Position numbers and translations under genes: made by a program. From the NCBI GenBank assembly GCA_903930095.1, contig CAIYXE010000436.1, positions 1 through 12,771 of the forward strand: a stretch of DNA of 12,771 nucleotides, written 5' to 3'. Positions within the stretch are counted from its first letter, which is position 1; each line of letters begins with the position of its first letter. Below are positions 1 to 7,164 of the stretch, piece after piece. The notes below the pieces were generated by a model, which was not told the DNA's origin, made no database searches, and worked only from the letters and a program-made list of their open reading frames with translations. Source of the DNA: an uncultured Hyphomicrobiales bacterium. Lineage in GTDB: Bacteria; Pseudomonadota; Alphaproteobacteria; Rhizobiales; Aestuariivirgaceae.

Positions 1-1059
1 GCAAATGCACAGTTTGGGGGAGCCTGGGAAGTTTTAAGCACAACGAACCCCGATCCCGCTCTCAGGGCTTACACCTCGTCGGCCACACCCACGGCGATGT
101 ACATCGCCTATGACACAAACATTGTTGGCGCTGGTGGCTTTCCGGTTGTGTTTAGCTGGCCCGTTTTGCCCAGCACGGTTGATGGCTCTGACTTTGAGGT
201 CACACTCAACACGGGAGAGCGGGTTATCGCAGATGGCGCGTCCATAGCCCCCAATAGCGAGTACAATGAACGCAGTACCGTTGTTATTGTCAGTCAGAAA
301 TTCGGAAATCGAATTACGCCAGGATATCCAGGCGCTGTTTATCCGGTCAGATTGAGAATCCTCAGAGATGACACCCCGCTCACGCTGGTGGGACCCGGCG
401 GACAGAAGAAAATTGCTGCCGGTTTTTCTTACGGGAATGGCATAAAGCCACTGACAGGCTACTACGCGGGCCCCACACTCTGTGCGGCGAAATTGAGTGT
501 TCTCTCGACGGTGGGGGAAGGCGGCCCGGCTGTCTGGACGGGTGGGTTAACGCCAAATGATGGGGACGCGCTCTACGGGAACAGCGCTCAATACCGGCTC
601 CGCGTGCTGACCACGGGAGGATTTTCACCGGATGGCGTTCGCTCTCTCTACCCAACCGAGTTCGAAAGTTTTTTCCAAATCCAGGTTACGGACGTTGGTG
701 GCCGGATCGTAAGCCTGACCAAAACCAACACGACCTACAAGCTGAAAGCGGGCTCCATTCGAATACTTGGGCTTGCTGACCTTTCTGTCGCTCAAGACAG
801 TTACGATGATTCCTATGTTGAGGACCATGACAACCAAATCGACATCATTCTGAAAGGGGATGAGGCTGTCATGAAGCGCATCAAGTACGTATTGGTTCCT
901 TCAAACAAATCGAACTATAAGCCCTTCTACAACCCAGGTGGCCCAGGAAACAACCCGACCCCGGGCGTGGTCTACTCAAAGCCAACAAGCTTCATCAAAC
1001 AAGCCGTGACGATCGCAATCCAGAATCCCATGACTGTCACCTATGGCGCTCAACCTTGA
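1..1059 (+). CDS. Unrecognised protein, C-terminal 352 residues (5' end outside window)
   Basis: The frame is open from base 1 to the TGA at 1057-1059, so the true start lies upstream; the first internal Met codon, at 97, is only a fallback start. I do not recognise the family. The visible protein is rich in Gly, Thr, Ser, Asn, Tyr and Val, with alternating hydrophobic and polar residues, which suggests a beta-rich, probably secreted or surface protein. I see no membrane segment and only one Cys in the part translated from base 97. A Pro/Gly/Asn-rich stretch lies at about 908-966, near the C-terminus. Base composition is clearly less GC-rich than the rest of the window (57% and 47% in two 60-base lines I counted, against about 73% in a dctB line), and codon choice is less GC-biased, which fits acquired DNA. 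An enzyme cannot be excluded. Confidence is high that it codes and low for any function. Confidence 0.7.
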   Translation, partial: ANAQFGGAWEVLSTTNPDPALRAYTSSATPTAMYIAYDTNIVGAGGFPVVFSWPVLPSTVDGSDFEVTLNTGERVIADGASIAPNSEYNERSTVVIVSQKFGNRITPGYPGAVYPVRLRILRDDTPLTLVGPGGQKKIAAGFSYGNGIKPLTGYYAGPTLCAAKLSVLSTVGEGGPAVWTGGLTPNDGDALYGNSAQYRLRVLTTGGFSPDGVRSLYPTEFESFFQIQVTDVGGRIVSLTKTNTTYKLKAGSIRILGLADLSVAQDSYDDSYVEDHDNQIDIILKGDEAVMKRIKYVLVPSNKSNYKPFYNPGGPGNNPTPGVVYSKPTSFIKQAVTIAIQNPMTVTYGAQP

Positions 1060-1177
1060 TGATGAGCGGGAAAGATTGCTGCCTCGCTCCGATGAGGAAT
1101 TCGCCGAACTGGGACTGAGCGTCTGGCCACCGCTTCTTGGGGGCAGCGCGTGGCCGGATGTGCGTTATTCTGGATAG
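1043..1177 (+). CDS. Possible small ORF overlapping the end of the unknown gene (44 aa)
   Basis: An ATG at 1043 opens a 44-codon frame that overlaps the preceding gene by 17 bases and ends at TAG 1175-1177, inside the 3' end of the convergent M14 gene. The product is acidic at its start (MALNLDDERE) and then Pro/Trp/Leu-rich. Overlap with an upstream stop is typical of a translationally coupled operon gene, so this could be the start of a gene cut off where the low-GC block ends. I see no good ribosome binding site, the ORF is short, and it may be chance. Confidence 0.2.
   Translation: MALNLDDERERLLPRSDEEFAELGLSVWPPLLGGSAWPDVRYSG
1123..1157. terminator. Weak hairpin between convergent genes
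   Basis: CTGGCCAC at 1123-1130 pairs with GTGGCCGG at 1150-1157: eight pairs including one G-U, with a 19-base loop. It lies between the stop of the unknown gene and that of the convergent M14 gene, where a bidirectional terminator would be expected. Neither strand has a clear T tract after it, so it is at best an imperfect terminator. Confidence 0.3.
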
Positions 1178-2337
1178 GCTTCGTCCTCAACTGGGGCCGG
1201 CCGGTTGAACAGAATGAAGCAGATCACATTGCCGGGCTCCGACGTGGCGTCGCTGCGCATGCCGCCAATCTCGCCATCGACCGGGCTGCTATACTCCGCG
1301 ACGATCTCACCGAACATGTTGCGCTGGAGTGCGATTTTCTGACCGGTGCTTACCGCGTCCGCCAACTGCACGAGATGTTCGACGATGCCGCCTTCGGTGG
1401 CGAACACCGGGAACAGGGCATTGCCGACGAAAATCCCGGTATCGCGTCCGGTGAGTCCAATCGGGCCCGCGATGATGCCGTGCAACTTGAGCACGTTCAT
1501 CGTGCCCTCCACGAAGAGAGGGATCATCGAGAGATCAAGGCTCCGGGCATTGCCGATCTCGGGCGTAAAGGCCGGGATGCCCACCCGGGAAAGTGCCTCG
1601 GTGAGGAGACCGGGATATCCGGTACTGTCGAAGATCTGGTCGATCGGGAAGAGTTCCGCCATGGCTCTGACCTCCGGCACGGTCATGTCTGCCAGGTGAA
1701 AGGCCGTGGCATCGATACCGGTTGTACCGGTATGAAAATCAAGAACATAGTCCGAGTTCGGGCGGATCAGCCGATTGAACAGAAGACCGGCATGGCGTGC
1801 AGGCGCGCCCGGGCCGTTCTCGTCACCCGGCCAGACACGGTTGAGGTCAACCAGGTCTGTACCGCGGCCGGAGTTGGGCCAGCGCCGGCCCATGCTTTCG
1901 ATCGCAGGGCGCGATACGTCAAAGACGGCCATGACGGTGCCGCTCATCACCGCCGGGTCGAGTCCGTTCATGATGGTCTGGACGGCGTGGATGGAACTCA
2001 TCTCATCACCGTGGACACCGCTGACCAGCGTGATGCGCCTGCCCGGCTTCGCCCCCCGCAGGACGGCGACCGACACCAGCCAAGGCTGACCCGAGGGCCC
2101 TTCGACACCGCGGAAGTAGAGGCGATGGAGCTTACCCGGTTCAAGATCGGCAACACCGAGCGCACTGACGACCGGTTTTTCGTGGATGACATCGCCTGTG
2201 TAGATGGTTCCTCCCGGCAATCTGGCAGCCGCGGTTTGTGCCGCAGCATGATCCGGCGACAGGGCAACTGATGCCGCAGCGCCGCCGATGGTTGCGAGCA
2301 TGAAATCGCGACGATCGAGGTTTGGCTGATCTGTCAT
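1165..2337 (-). CDS. Tat-exported M14 succinylglutamate desuccinylase/aspartoacylase family protein
   Basis: Predicted zinc-dependent deacylase or carboxypeptidase-fold enzyme of 390 aa. The N-terminus carries a twin-arginine signal (DRRDFMLATIGGAAAS at 8-23, Ala-rich to about 34), so it should act folded in the periplasm. Family zinc ligands are visible as HGDE (His109, Glu112) and His202 in DFHTGT. The substrate-binding motif DLNRVWPG is at 164-171, and the likely catalytic Glu260 lies in TPEIG. The frame is open back to 2505, but I start at 2337: GGAAGGG sits nine bases upstream and the Tat signal is then N-terminal, whereas the longer start would bury it behind 56 unconserved residues. 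The family removes acyl groups from amino acids such as N-acetylaspartate or succinylglutamate; the actual substrate cannot be read here. The gene is divergent from dctB-dctD and the TTT genes, so it may release a carboxylate for uptake (inference). Confidence 0.85.
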   Translation of the reverse strand: MTDQPNLDRRDFMLATIGGAAASVALSPDHAAAQTAAARLPGGTIYTGDVIHEKPVVSALGVADLEPGKLHRLYFRGVEGPSGQPWLVSVAVLRGAKPGRRITLVSGVHGDEMSSIHAVQTIMNGLDPAVMSGTVMAVFDVSRPAIESMGRRWPNSGRGTDLVDLNRVWPGDENGPGAPARHAGLLFNRLIRPNSDYVLDFHTGTTGIDATAFHLADMTVPEVRAMAELFPIDQIFDSTGYPGLLTEALSRVGIPAFTPEIGNARSLDLSMIPLFVEGTMNVLKLHGIIAGPIGLTGRDTGIFVGNALFPVFATEGGIVEHLVQLADAVSTGQKIALQRNMFGEIVAEYSSPVDGEIGGMRSDATSEPGNVICFILFNRPAPVEDEAYPE

Positions 2338-2637
2338 GATGAATATCCCTTCCAGACGACGCTTCGGGCCGCATTCGTCTTGTACGGCAATCCAGATCAG
2401 TCCGTCACCTCTTCGTGCAAAATGCGGGCTCATTCTCCCAAAGGGATCGCGCCGTGACGTCCCGGCGCGGCTATAGTTTTTTAAAACAAGAACTATAACA
2501 ATCACATAGAGGTACTCCGTCTCATTATCTCCGGCGGGCCATCATCTCCGTGCAGGATGCGGGCGCTTCTGGTGGCCGGAAAGATGCATGCGGGGCGGGG
2601 CTTGTGCCGGGCCTCTTCTTCGCGCCACATTGATGCC
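2338..2637. promoter_or_regulatory. Divergent intergenic region between the M14 gene and dctB
   Basis: These 300 bases hold no convincing gene. They must carry the promoters for both divergent units. An AT-rich patch at about 2471-2510 stands out from the GC-rich surroundings and contains an inverted repeat (separate entry). Upstream in-frame starts for dctB exist at 2557 and 2584 but have poor initiation context. I found no confident -35/-10 or -24/-12 pair. Confidence 0.5.
2472..2497. promoter_or_regulatory. Candidate operator: AT-rich inverted repeat
   Basis: TATAGTT at 2472-2478 is matched exactly by AACTATA at 2491-2497, with 12 bases between. The half-sites are about two helical turns apart, as for a dimeric repressor, and the repeat sits 135-160 bases upstream of the M14 start. 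On the minus strand a weak promoter-like pair (TTGTTA, 17 bases, AACTAT) overlaps it, which would suit repression of the M14 gene. The regulator is unknown, and DctD itself is one possibility. Confidence 0.4.
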
Positions 2638-4449
2638 ATGACGTCGCGCCGGACATCGCCGTGGCTGTTCCCGCTGGCCCTTGCCGGGCTGGCGGTGGTG
2701 GCGCTGCTGCTGGCCGGAGCCGAGAGGCTGGCGACGCGACATTATCTGGCCGAGGGACTGACCCGCGCCGAGACGGCGCTGCGCCTGACGGTGAATGTGC
2801 TGGACGGCCAGTTGAAGCGCTATGAGGCGCTGCCCCGGCTGCTGGCCGAGAACCACGACATCGTGCGGCTGGTGACGGAGCCGGGCAACCTCACCCACCG
2901 CGCGGCAATGAACCGCTGGCTGAAGGAGACGAACGGCGTGCTCCAGTCCTCCGACATCTACGTGATGGACCTGAGGGGAGACACGATCGCCGCCAGCAAC
3001 TTCGACCGGAGCGACAGCTTCATCGGCCAAAACTTCACCTACCGCCCCTATTTCAGTGACGCCGTGCAGGGCGGACAGGGGCGCTTCTTCGCGCTCGGCA
3101 CGACGTCCGGCGTGCGGGGCTATTATTTCGCGGCACCGATCCGTGACGGCGGGGGCCAGGTCGCAGGGGTGATCGCCTTCAAGGTGGGGCTGGACCACAT
3201 CGAGGCCGCCTGGCGCGATGACGAGCATCGCATCATCGTGTCGGATCCGGATGGCATCATCTTTCTTTCCTCCGATCCGCGCTGGCTCTATGCAGGTCTG
3301 CTGCCGCTGACGGCAGAGCGGCTGGAAATGCTTCAGAAATCCCGCCGCTATGCCGGGGCAGAGCTGAAACCCCTGCCGCAGGATACCGCGGTCGAGCAGG
3401 ACATTCCGCTGATGACGCTCACCGCCGCGGACGGGCTGCGCCACGAATACATCCTGCAGAGCCAGCTGATGCCCGATGCGGGCTGGACGGTGCGGGTGCT
3501 GCTCGACACGGCCTCTCTGCGGGCGCAGGTGCGGATCGTGCTGGCGGCCACACTGCTGCTCATGTGTGCCGCCGGATTTGCTGCCGTGCTGGTGATGCAG
3601 CGGCGCCGGAGCCGGGCAGAACTTGAGCGCCGGGTGGAGGAGCGCACCGCTGACCTGGCGCGCGTCAACCGCCGGATCGAAACCGAAATCGCGGAACGCC
3701 GGCTGACCGAACAGGAGCTTCGCCGCACCCAGGCGGACCTGATCCAGGCCGGAAAGCTTGCAGCACTGGGGCAGATGTCGGCGGCGCTGTCACACGAGAT
3801 CAACCAGCCTCTGGCGGCGGCACGCAACTATGCTGACAGCGCCACGATCCTGATCGACCGTGGCGACACGGTGCGGGCGCGCGAGAACGTGGCGCAGATC
3901 CTGTCGCTGGTGGACCGGATGGCGATGATCGGAAAGCACCTGCGCAACGTGGCGCGAAAGCCCAACCAGGCGCTGCAGGAGATCGACCTGAACCAGGCCG
4001 TGGCGGAGGCCCTGGACATCGCCAGGCCGCGCCTGGCTGCCGCCGGGGTGAGCGTCGCGGTCAACTTGCCCCACGGCCTGCCGCCGGTGCGGGGTGTGGC
4101 CGTGCGGCTGCAGCAGGTGATCGTCAACGTGCTGTCGAACGCGGCTGACGCGATGGAGGGGCGGGATGACCCGCGCGTGGAGGTGTCCGCAGCGTGTGAC
4201 GGCAGGACGGTTGCACTGCGCATCCGCGACCATGGACCGGGCGTTCCGGCGGCGATCGCGGATCGCATCTTCGACCCGTTCTTCACGACGAAGCAGGTGG
4301 GCTCGGGGCTGGGGCTCGGCCTGTCCATCTCCTACAACATCATGAAGGATTTCGGCGGCGATCTCTCTCTCGCCAACGATCCCGCGGGCGGCGCCGTGTT
4401 CACGCTGCTGCTGCAGGCCTCCGGCGCGATGCGGGCAGCGGCGGAATGA
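2638..4449 (+). CDS. dctB: DctB-like sensor histidine kinase
   Basis: Membrane sensor kinase of 603 aa from ATG 2638. TM1 is at about residues 9-27 and TM2 at about 298-321. Between them lies a periplasmic double-PDC (dCache) domain with the DctB-type stretches RPYFSDAVQGG (136-146) and FFALGTTSG (151-159). A cytoplasmic coiled coil (about 327-368) follows. The kinase core has an H box with His386 in SHEINQP, N-box Asn501 (SNAADAM), G1 DHGPG (531-535), FDPFFTTK (545-552) and G2 GSGLGLGLS (555-563). In this family, C4-dicarboxylate binding to the periplasmic domain triggers autophosphorylation and transfer to DctD. The frame opens at 2557; I prefer 2638 because it puts TM1 at the N-terminus and gives a usual length, although the ribosome binding site is weak. 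The ligand here is uncertain, since the linked transporter is TTT rather than DctA or DctPQM. Confidence 0.88.
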   Translation: MTSRRTSPWLFPLALAGLAVVALLLAGAERLATRHYLAEGLTRAETALRLTVNVLDGQLKRYEALPRLLAENHDIVRLVTEPGNLTHRAAMNRWLKETNGVLQSSDIYVMDLRGDTIAASNFDRSDSFIGQNFTYRPYFSDAVQGGQGRFFALGTTSGVRGYYFAAPIRDGGGQVAGVIAFKVGLDHIEAAWRDDEHRIIVSDPDGIIFLSSDPRWLYAGLLPLTAERLEMLQKSRRYAGAELKPLPQDTAVEQDIPLMTLTAADGLRHEYILQSQLMPDAGWTVRVLLDTASLRAQVRIVLAATLLLMCAAGFAAVLVMQRRRSRAELERRVEERTADLARVNRRIETEIAERRLTEQELRRTQADLIQAGKLAALGQMSAALSHEINQPLAAARNYADSATILIDRGDTVRARENVAQILSLVDRMAMIGKHLRNVARKPNQALQEIDLNQAVAEALDIARPRLAAAGVSVAVNLPHGLPPVRGVAVRLQQVIVNVLSNAADAMEGRDDPRVEVSAACDGRTVALRIRDHGPGVPAAIADRIFDPFFTTKQVGSGLGLGLSISYNIMKDFGGDLSLANDPAGGAVFTLLLQASGAMRAAAE

Positions 4450-5813
4450 GCGGCGAGGACGGAACGGGTGCCCGGGTGCTGCTCATCGACGACGACGAGC
4501 AGATGCGGCGGTCGACCGAGCAGGCGCTGGAGCTTGCGGGGCTCACCGTCGACAGCTTTGCCGCCGCGGAGGATGCGCTGGCCCGGGCCGGGCCCGGCTT
4601 CAATGGCGTCATCGTCAGCGACATCCGCATGCCGGGGATGGACGGCATGAGCCTCCTGCAGACGCTCAACGAGATGGATGCCGAGCTGCCGGTGATCCTG
4701 GTCACGGGCCATGCGGAAGTGCAGCTCGCCGTGGAGGCCATGCGGCGCGGCGCCTATGACTTCATCGAGAAGCCTTTCACCACCCAGTACCTGACCGCCG
4801 TTCTGCGCAGGGCGCTGGACCACCGCAGCCTGGTGATCGCGAACCGCAGGCTGCGCGCGGTGGCGGGCAAGCGTGACGACATCGAGGCGCGGCTGCCGGG
4901 CCGCAGTGCCGCGATGGTGGAATTGCGCGCCCGCGTGCGGGCCATCGGCCCCAGCGATGCCGATACGCTGATCGTCGGGGATACGGGCGTGGGCAAGGAA
5001 GTGGTGGCGCGCACCCTGCATGATCTTTCGGGGCGGGCGGGGCGGGCCTTCATCGCCATCAACTGCGCGGCGCTTCCCGAGACGCTGATCGAGAGCGAGC
5101 TGTTCGGCCATGAGGCAGGCGCCTTTCCCGGCGCCGTGCGGTCTCGCTATGGCAAGTTCGAGCATGCACGCGGCGGCACCATCCTGCTGGACGAGATCGG
5201 CTCCATGCGGGTGGGCCTGCAGGCAAAGCTGCTGCGGGTGCTGCAGGAGCGGGTGATCACCAGGCTCGGCTCCAACGAGCCGGTGGAACTGGATGTGCGC
5301 TTCATCGCCACCAGCAAGGCAGACCCTGAGGCGGAGATGGCGGCAGGGCGCCTGCGGGCCGACCTCTACTACCGGCTGAACGCGGCGATGCTGCGCGTGC
5401 CGCCGTTGCGGGCGCGGCGCGAGGATGTTCCGCAGCTGTTTCTCCAGCTGGTGCGGGAATCGGCGGCCCGCCACCGGATGGACGAGAAGAAGGCGCCGCC
5501 GGAGCTGCTGGCCAGGCTTTCCGGCCAGGAATGGCCGGGCAATGTACGGGAGTTGCGCAACGCCGCCGAACGCTTCGTGCTGGGGCTGGAGCATGGGGCA
5601 GACACCGAGGCGGCGCGCGACGGCACCAGGCTTGCGCGCAAGGTGGCGGATTATGAGCGCAGCCTGATCGCCGCCACGATTGCCGCGCATGGCGGGCGGC
5701 TTCGGGCTGTCTACGAGACGCTCGGAATTTCCCGCAAGACACTTTATGAGAAGATGCAGAAGCACGGGCTGGACCGGCGGCTGATCCTGGAAGGTGATAG
5801 CGAGGGCGAATAG
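4446..5813 (+). CDS. dctD: DctD-like sigma54-dependent response regulator
   Basis: NtrC-class activator of 455 aa, coupled to the kinase gene by an ATGA overlap. The receiver domain (about 10-125) has DDD at 15-17, phosphoacceptor Asp59, Thr87 and Lys109. The AAA+ domain (about 150-380) has Walker A GDTGVGKE (178-185), Walker B ILLDE (246-250) and Arg-finger region DLYYRLN (306-312). A Fis-type HTH is at about 404-441. When phosphorylated, this family binds upstream sites and remodels sigma54 polymerase with ATP. One oddity is that the sigma54-contacting loop reads GAFPGA (225-230), with Pro228 in place of the usual Thr of GAFTGA. Its position before tctC suggests it controls the TTT genes. 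The last ~235 bases of the gene were included in a tandem duplication whose degenerate copy lies at 7165-7284. Confidence 0.88.
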   Translation: MSGEDGTGARVLLIDDDEQMRRSTEQALELAGLTVDSFAAAEDALARAGPGFNGVIVSDIRMPGMDGMSLLQTLNEMDAELPVILVTGHAEVQLAVEAMRRGAYDFIEKPFTTQYLTAVLRRALDHRSLVIANRRLRAVAGKRDDIEARLPGRSAAMVELRARVRAIGPSDADTLIVGDTGVGKEVVARTLHDLSGRAGRAFIAINCAALPETLIESELFGHEAGAFPGAVRSRYGKFEHARGGTILLDEIGSMRVGLQAKLLRVLQERVITRLGSNEPVELDVRFIATSKADPEAEMAAGRLRADLYYRLNAAMLRVPPLRARREDVPQLFLQLVRESAARHRMDEKKAPPELLARLSGQEWPGNVRELRNAAERFVLGLEHGADTEAARDGTRLARKVADYERSLIAATIAAHGGRLRAVYETLGISRKTLYEKMQKHGLDRRLILEGDSEGE

Positions 5814-6026
5814 GATCGCGCCCGATGGTTGGAAAGCCACTCATGATAAGCAAGGCGATGTTTTTCTTTCCACCCAAGATAGCAGGACATGTACCGTGGA
5901 ACACGCTGTTGACGGCCGCCCAAGCTTGCCGAACCGTGTGGGAAGGCTTATCCTGAAATTGACCGTGGAGGCCTTGAAGAACCTGTCATGCGGATGCAAC
6001 GTCGTTATTTGTCTTTTGGGGATCAC
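5814..6026 (+). promoter_or_regulatory. Intergenic region before tctC1
   Basis: These 213 bases between dctD and tctC1 are clearly homologous to 7285-7498. The best shared blocks are the first 14 bases, the GATGTTT...CTTTCCACCCA block, GCTTGCCGAACCGT and GGCCTTGAAGA. No gene is present. A promoter for tctC is plausible, but I found no sigma54 -24/-12 pair with correct spacing: GG-N12-GC near 5913 is two bases too long. The tctC1 ribosome binding site is the modest TTGGGGA, five bases before ATG. Confidence 0.55.
5825..5844. promoter_or_regulatory. Degenerate dyad, candidate activator site (copy 1)
   Basis: ATGGTTGG and CCACTCAT flank AAAG, pairing except for one mismatch and one G-T. It is the decayed equivalent of the perfect dyad at 7296-7315 and lies about 190 bases before the tctC1 start. 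It could be an enhancer site for the upstream NtrC-class regulator or part of a dctD terminator, though no T run follows directly. Confidence 0.35.
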
Positions 6027-7010
6027 ATGACATTACACAAGACGCTTCTCGGCCTAGTGGCCGGCACGGTTCTCGCGGTGTCAGGCGCGTTCGCGCAATC
6101 CTATCCCGAGCGGCAGATCAACATGGTCGTTCCGTTCCTGGCAGGTGGATCGACGGATGATGTGGCGCGCGTGATCGTCGATGCGATGTCGGCTGACCTT
6201 GGCCAGCAGATCGTGGTGGAAAACATCAACGGTGCGGGCGGTACGCTGGGTGCGGGCAAGGTGGCATCCGCCGAACCCGACGGTTACACCGTGCTGCTGC
6301 ACACCATCTACATGGCGACCAGCGACGTACTGTACAGCGAGTTACCTTATGATACGCTGACCGCCTTCGAATATGTGGGCCTTGTGACAGATGTGCCGAT
6401 GATCATCGTGGCGCGCAAGGACTTTCCGCCCGGCGACTTCAATTCGCTTATCGATTACCTGAAAGCCAATGCAGCAACGGTAACCATGGCCACTGCGACC
6501 GTTGGCGGAGCACTGCATCTCTGCGGCATGTTGTTCATGAGCGAGATCGAGACACAGCTGAAGACCGTTCCTTACAGTGGTTCCAGCCCCGCGATGAACG
6601 ATCTCCTTGCCGGCCGGTTCGACTTTATGTGCGTCCAGGCCACCAACTCGATGGAGCATATCAAAGACGGCGCCATCAAGGCCTATGCGGTGACGACGCC
6701 CGCGCGCCTTGCAGTGCTGCCTGATCTGCCGACCGCAATCGAGAGCGGCCTTGTCAGCTTCGACGTTTCGGTCTGGCATGGCATCTTTACGCCGAAGGGC
6801 ACGCCGGCCGCGGTGAACGAGCGCCTGTCCGCCGCGCTGCAGAAGGCGCTGGCCAATCCTGACGTGATTGCGCGTTTCGCGGAACTCGGCACCGAGCCCT
6901 CCGCCGCCGCGGACGCAACGCCCGCGGCCCTCAGGGCCAGGCTCGAGGCCGAGATTCCGCGCTGGAAAACCTTGCAAGGCCTTGCACTTCCTCACGGCTC
7001 GGCGAGGTAA
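6027..7010 (+). CDS. tctC: TTT transporter substrate-binding protein, diverged copy with altered C-terminus
   Basis: Bug/TctC periplasmic binding protein of 327 aa, usual for the family. Signal peptide at 1-23 ends AFA|Q. Family features include PERQINMVVPF (27-37), AGGTLGAGKVA (70-80) and EPDGYTVLLH (83-92). I chose ATG 6027 over the upstream in-frame start at 5988 because it begins the signal peptide and has a Shine-Dalgarno-like GGGGA. It matches the copy at 7499 at 252 of 315 aligned residues (hand count). It differs at positions usually conserved in the family: Asp203 of MCDQ is Val, Lys184 of PYKG is Ser, and YDP is YDT. From residue 316 the normal tail is replaced by LQGLALPHGSAR, because a deletion removed the old stop and the frame runs into former spacer. 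The frame is intact over its full length, so it may be functional with altered ligand preference, or a paralogue in early decay. Confidence 0.85.
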   Translation: MTLHKTLLGLVAGTVLAVSGAFAQSYPERQINMVVPFLAGGSTDDVARVIVDAMSADLGQQIVVENINGAGGTLGAGKVASAEPDGYTVLLHTIYMATSDVLYSELPYDTLTAFEYVGLVTDVPMIIVARKDFPPGDFNSLIDYLKANAATVTMATATVGGALHLCGMLFMSEIETQLKTVPYSGSSPAMNDLLAGRFDFMCVQATNSMEHIKDGAIKAYAVTTPARLAVLPDLPTAIESGLVSFDVSVWHGIFTPKGTPAAVNERLSAALQKALANPDVIARFAELGTEPSAAADATPAALRARLEAEIPRWKTLQGLALPHGSAR

Positions 7011-7018
7011 CCTTCAAC

Positions 7019-7164
7019 ACGACACGCAAGAGCCCTGACGCTACGGATGCCATTGCAGGGGCCCTGTTCATCGCCCTCGGCGTGCAGGCGCTGAAACTCG
7101 AACTTGGCGCGGCCTTCAAGATGGGTCTGGGAAGTTTTCCACTCGCTGTCTTGCATCCTCATCC
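7019..7164 (+). pseudogene. tctB: Degraded 5' fragment of tctB
   Basis: Remnant of the first ~53 codons of tctB, aligned with 8564-8723. The start codon is ACG instead of ATG. A 12-base in-frame gap removes residues of TM1, and a 2-base loss just after the FKMG.G.FP motif shifts the frame. It ends at the duplication join, so it never had the rest of the gene. It cannot encode TctB; the working gene is at 8564. Confidence 0.85.

Larger units (their letters stand above)
5578..7164 (+). repeat. Tandem duplication, copy 1 (dctD 3' end, tctC1, tctB remnant)
   Basis: This 1587-base unit matches 7165-8723 in order: dctD C-terminus, intergenic region, tctC, spacer, first ~53 codons of tctB. Relative to copy 2 it keeps the full dctD end, lacks 73 bases around the tctC stop and tctB start, and lacks 14 bases within tctB. 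It starts at TGCTGGGGCTGG (5578-5589), a word also present in tctB at 8724-8735, and the same word with one mismatch forms the join at 7165-7176. Confidence 0.9.

Noticed and set aside
1150..2271. Plus-strand frame of 373 codons opposite the M14 gene
   Set aside because: It is a shadow of a gene with a clear Tat signal and zinc motifs.
2557..2637. Longer N-terminus for dctB starting at 2557
   Set aside because: It adds 27 unconserved residues before the first membrane segment and has no better ribosome binding site.
2542..3444. Minus-strand frame opposite dctB
   Set aside because: It is antisense to the periplasmic domain of the kinase, with His/Arg/Gln-rich translation and no motif.
4332..5840. 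Long minus-strand open frame (502 codons) opposite dctD
   Set aside because: It is antisense to a gene with every receiver, AAA+ and HTH motif; its translation is Arg/His/Gln/Pro-rich and resembles no protein. It is a GC-rich shadow frame.
5895..5925. Possible sigma54 promoter near TGGAAC...GTTGA and GG...TTGC before tctC1
   Set aside because: GG-to-GC spacing is wrong by one to two bases, and the equivalents in the second copy lack the GG, so it does not meet the -24/-12 rule.
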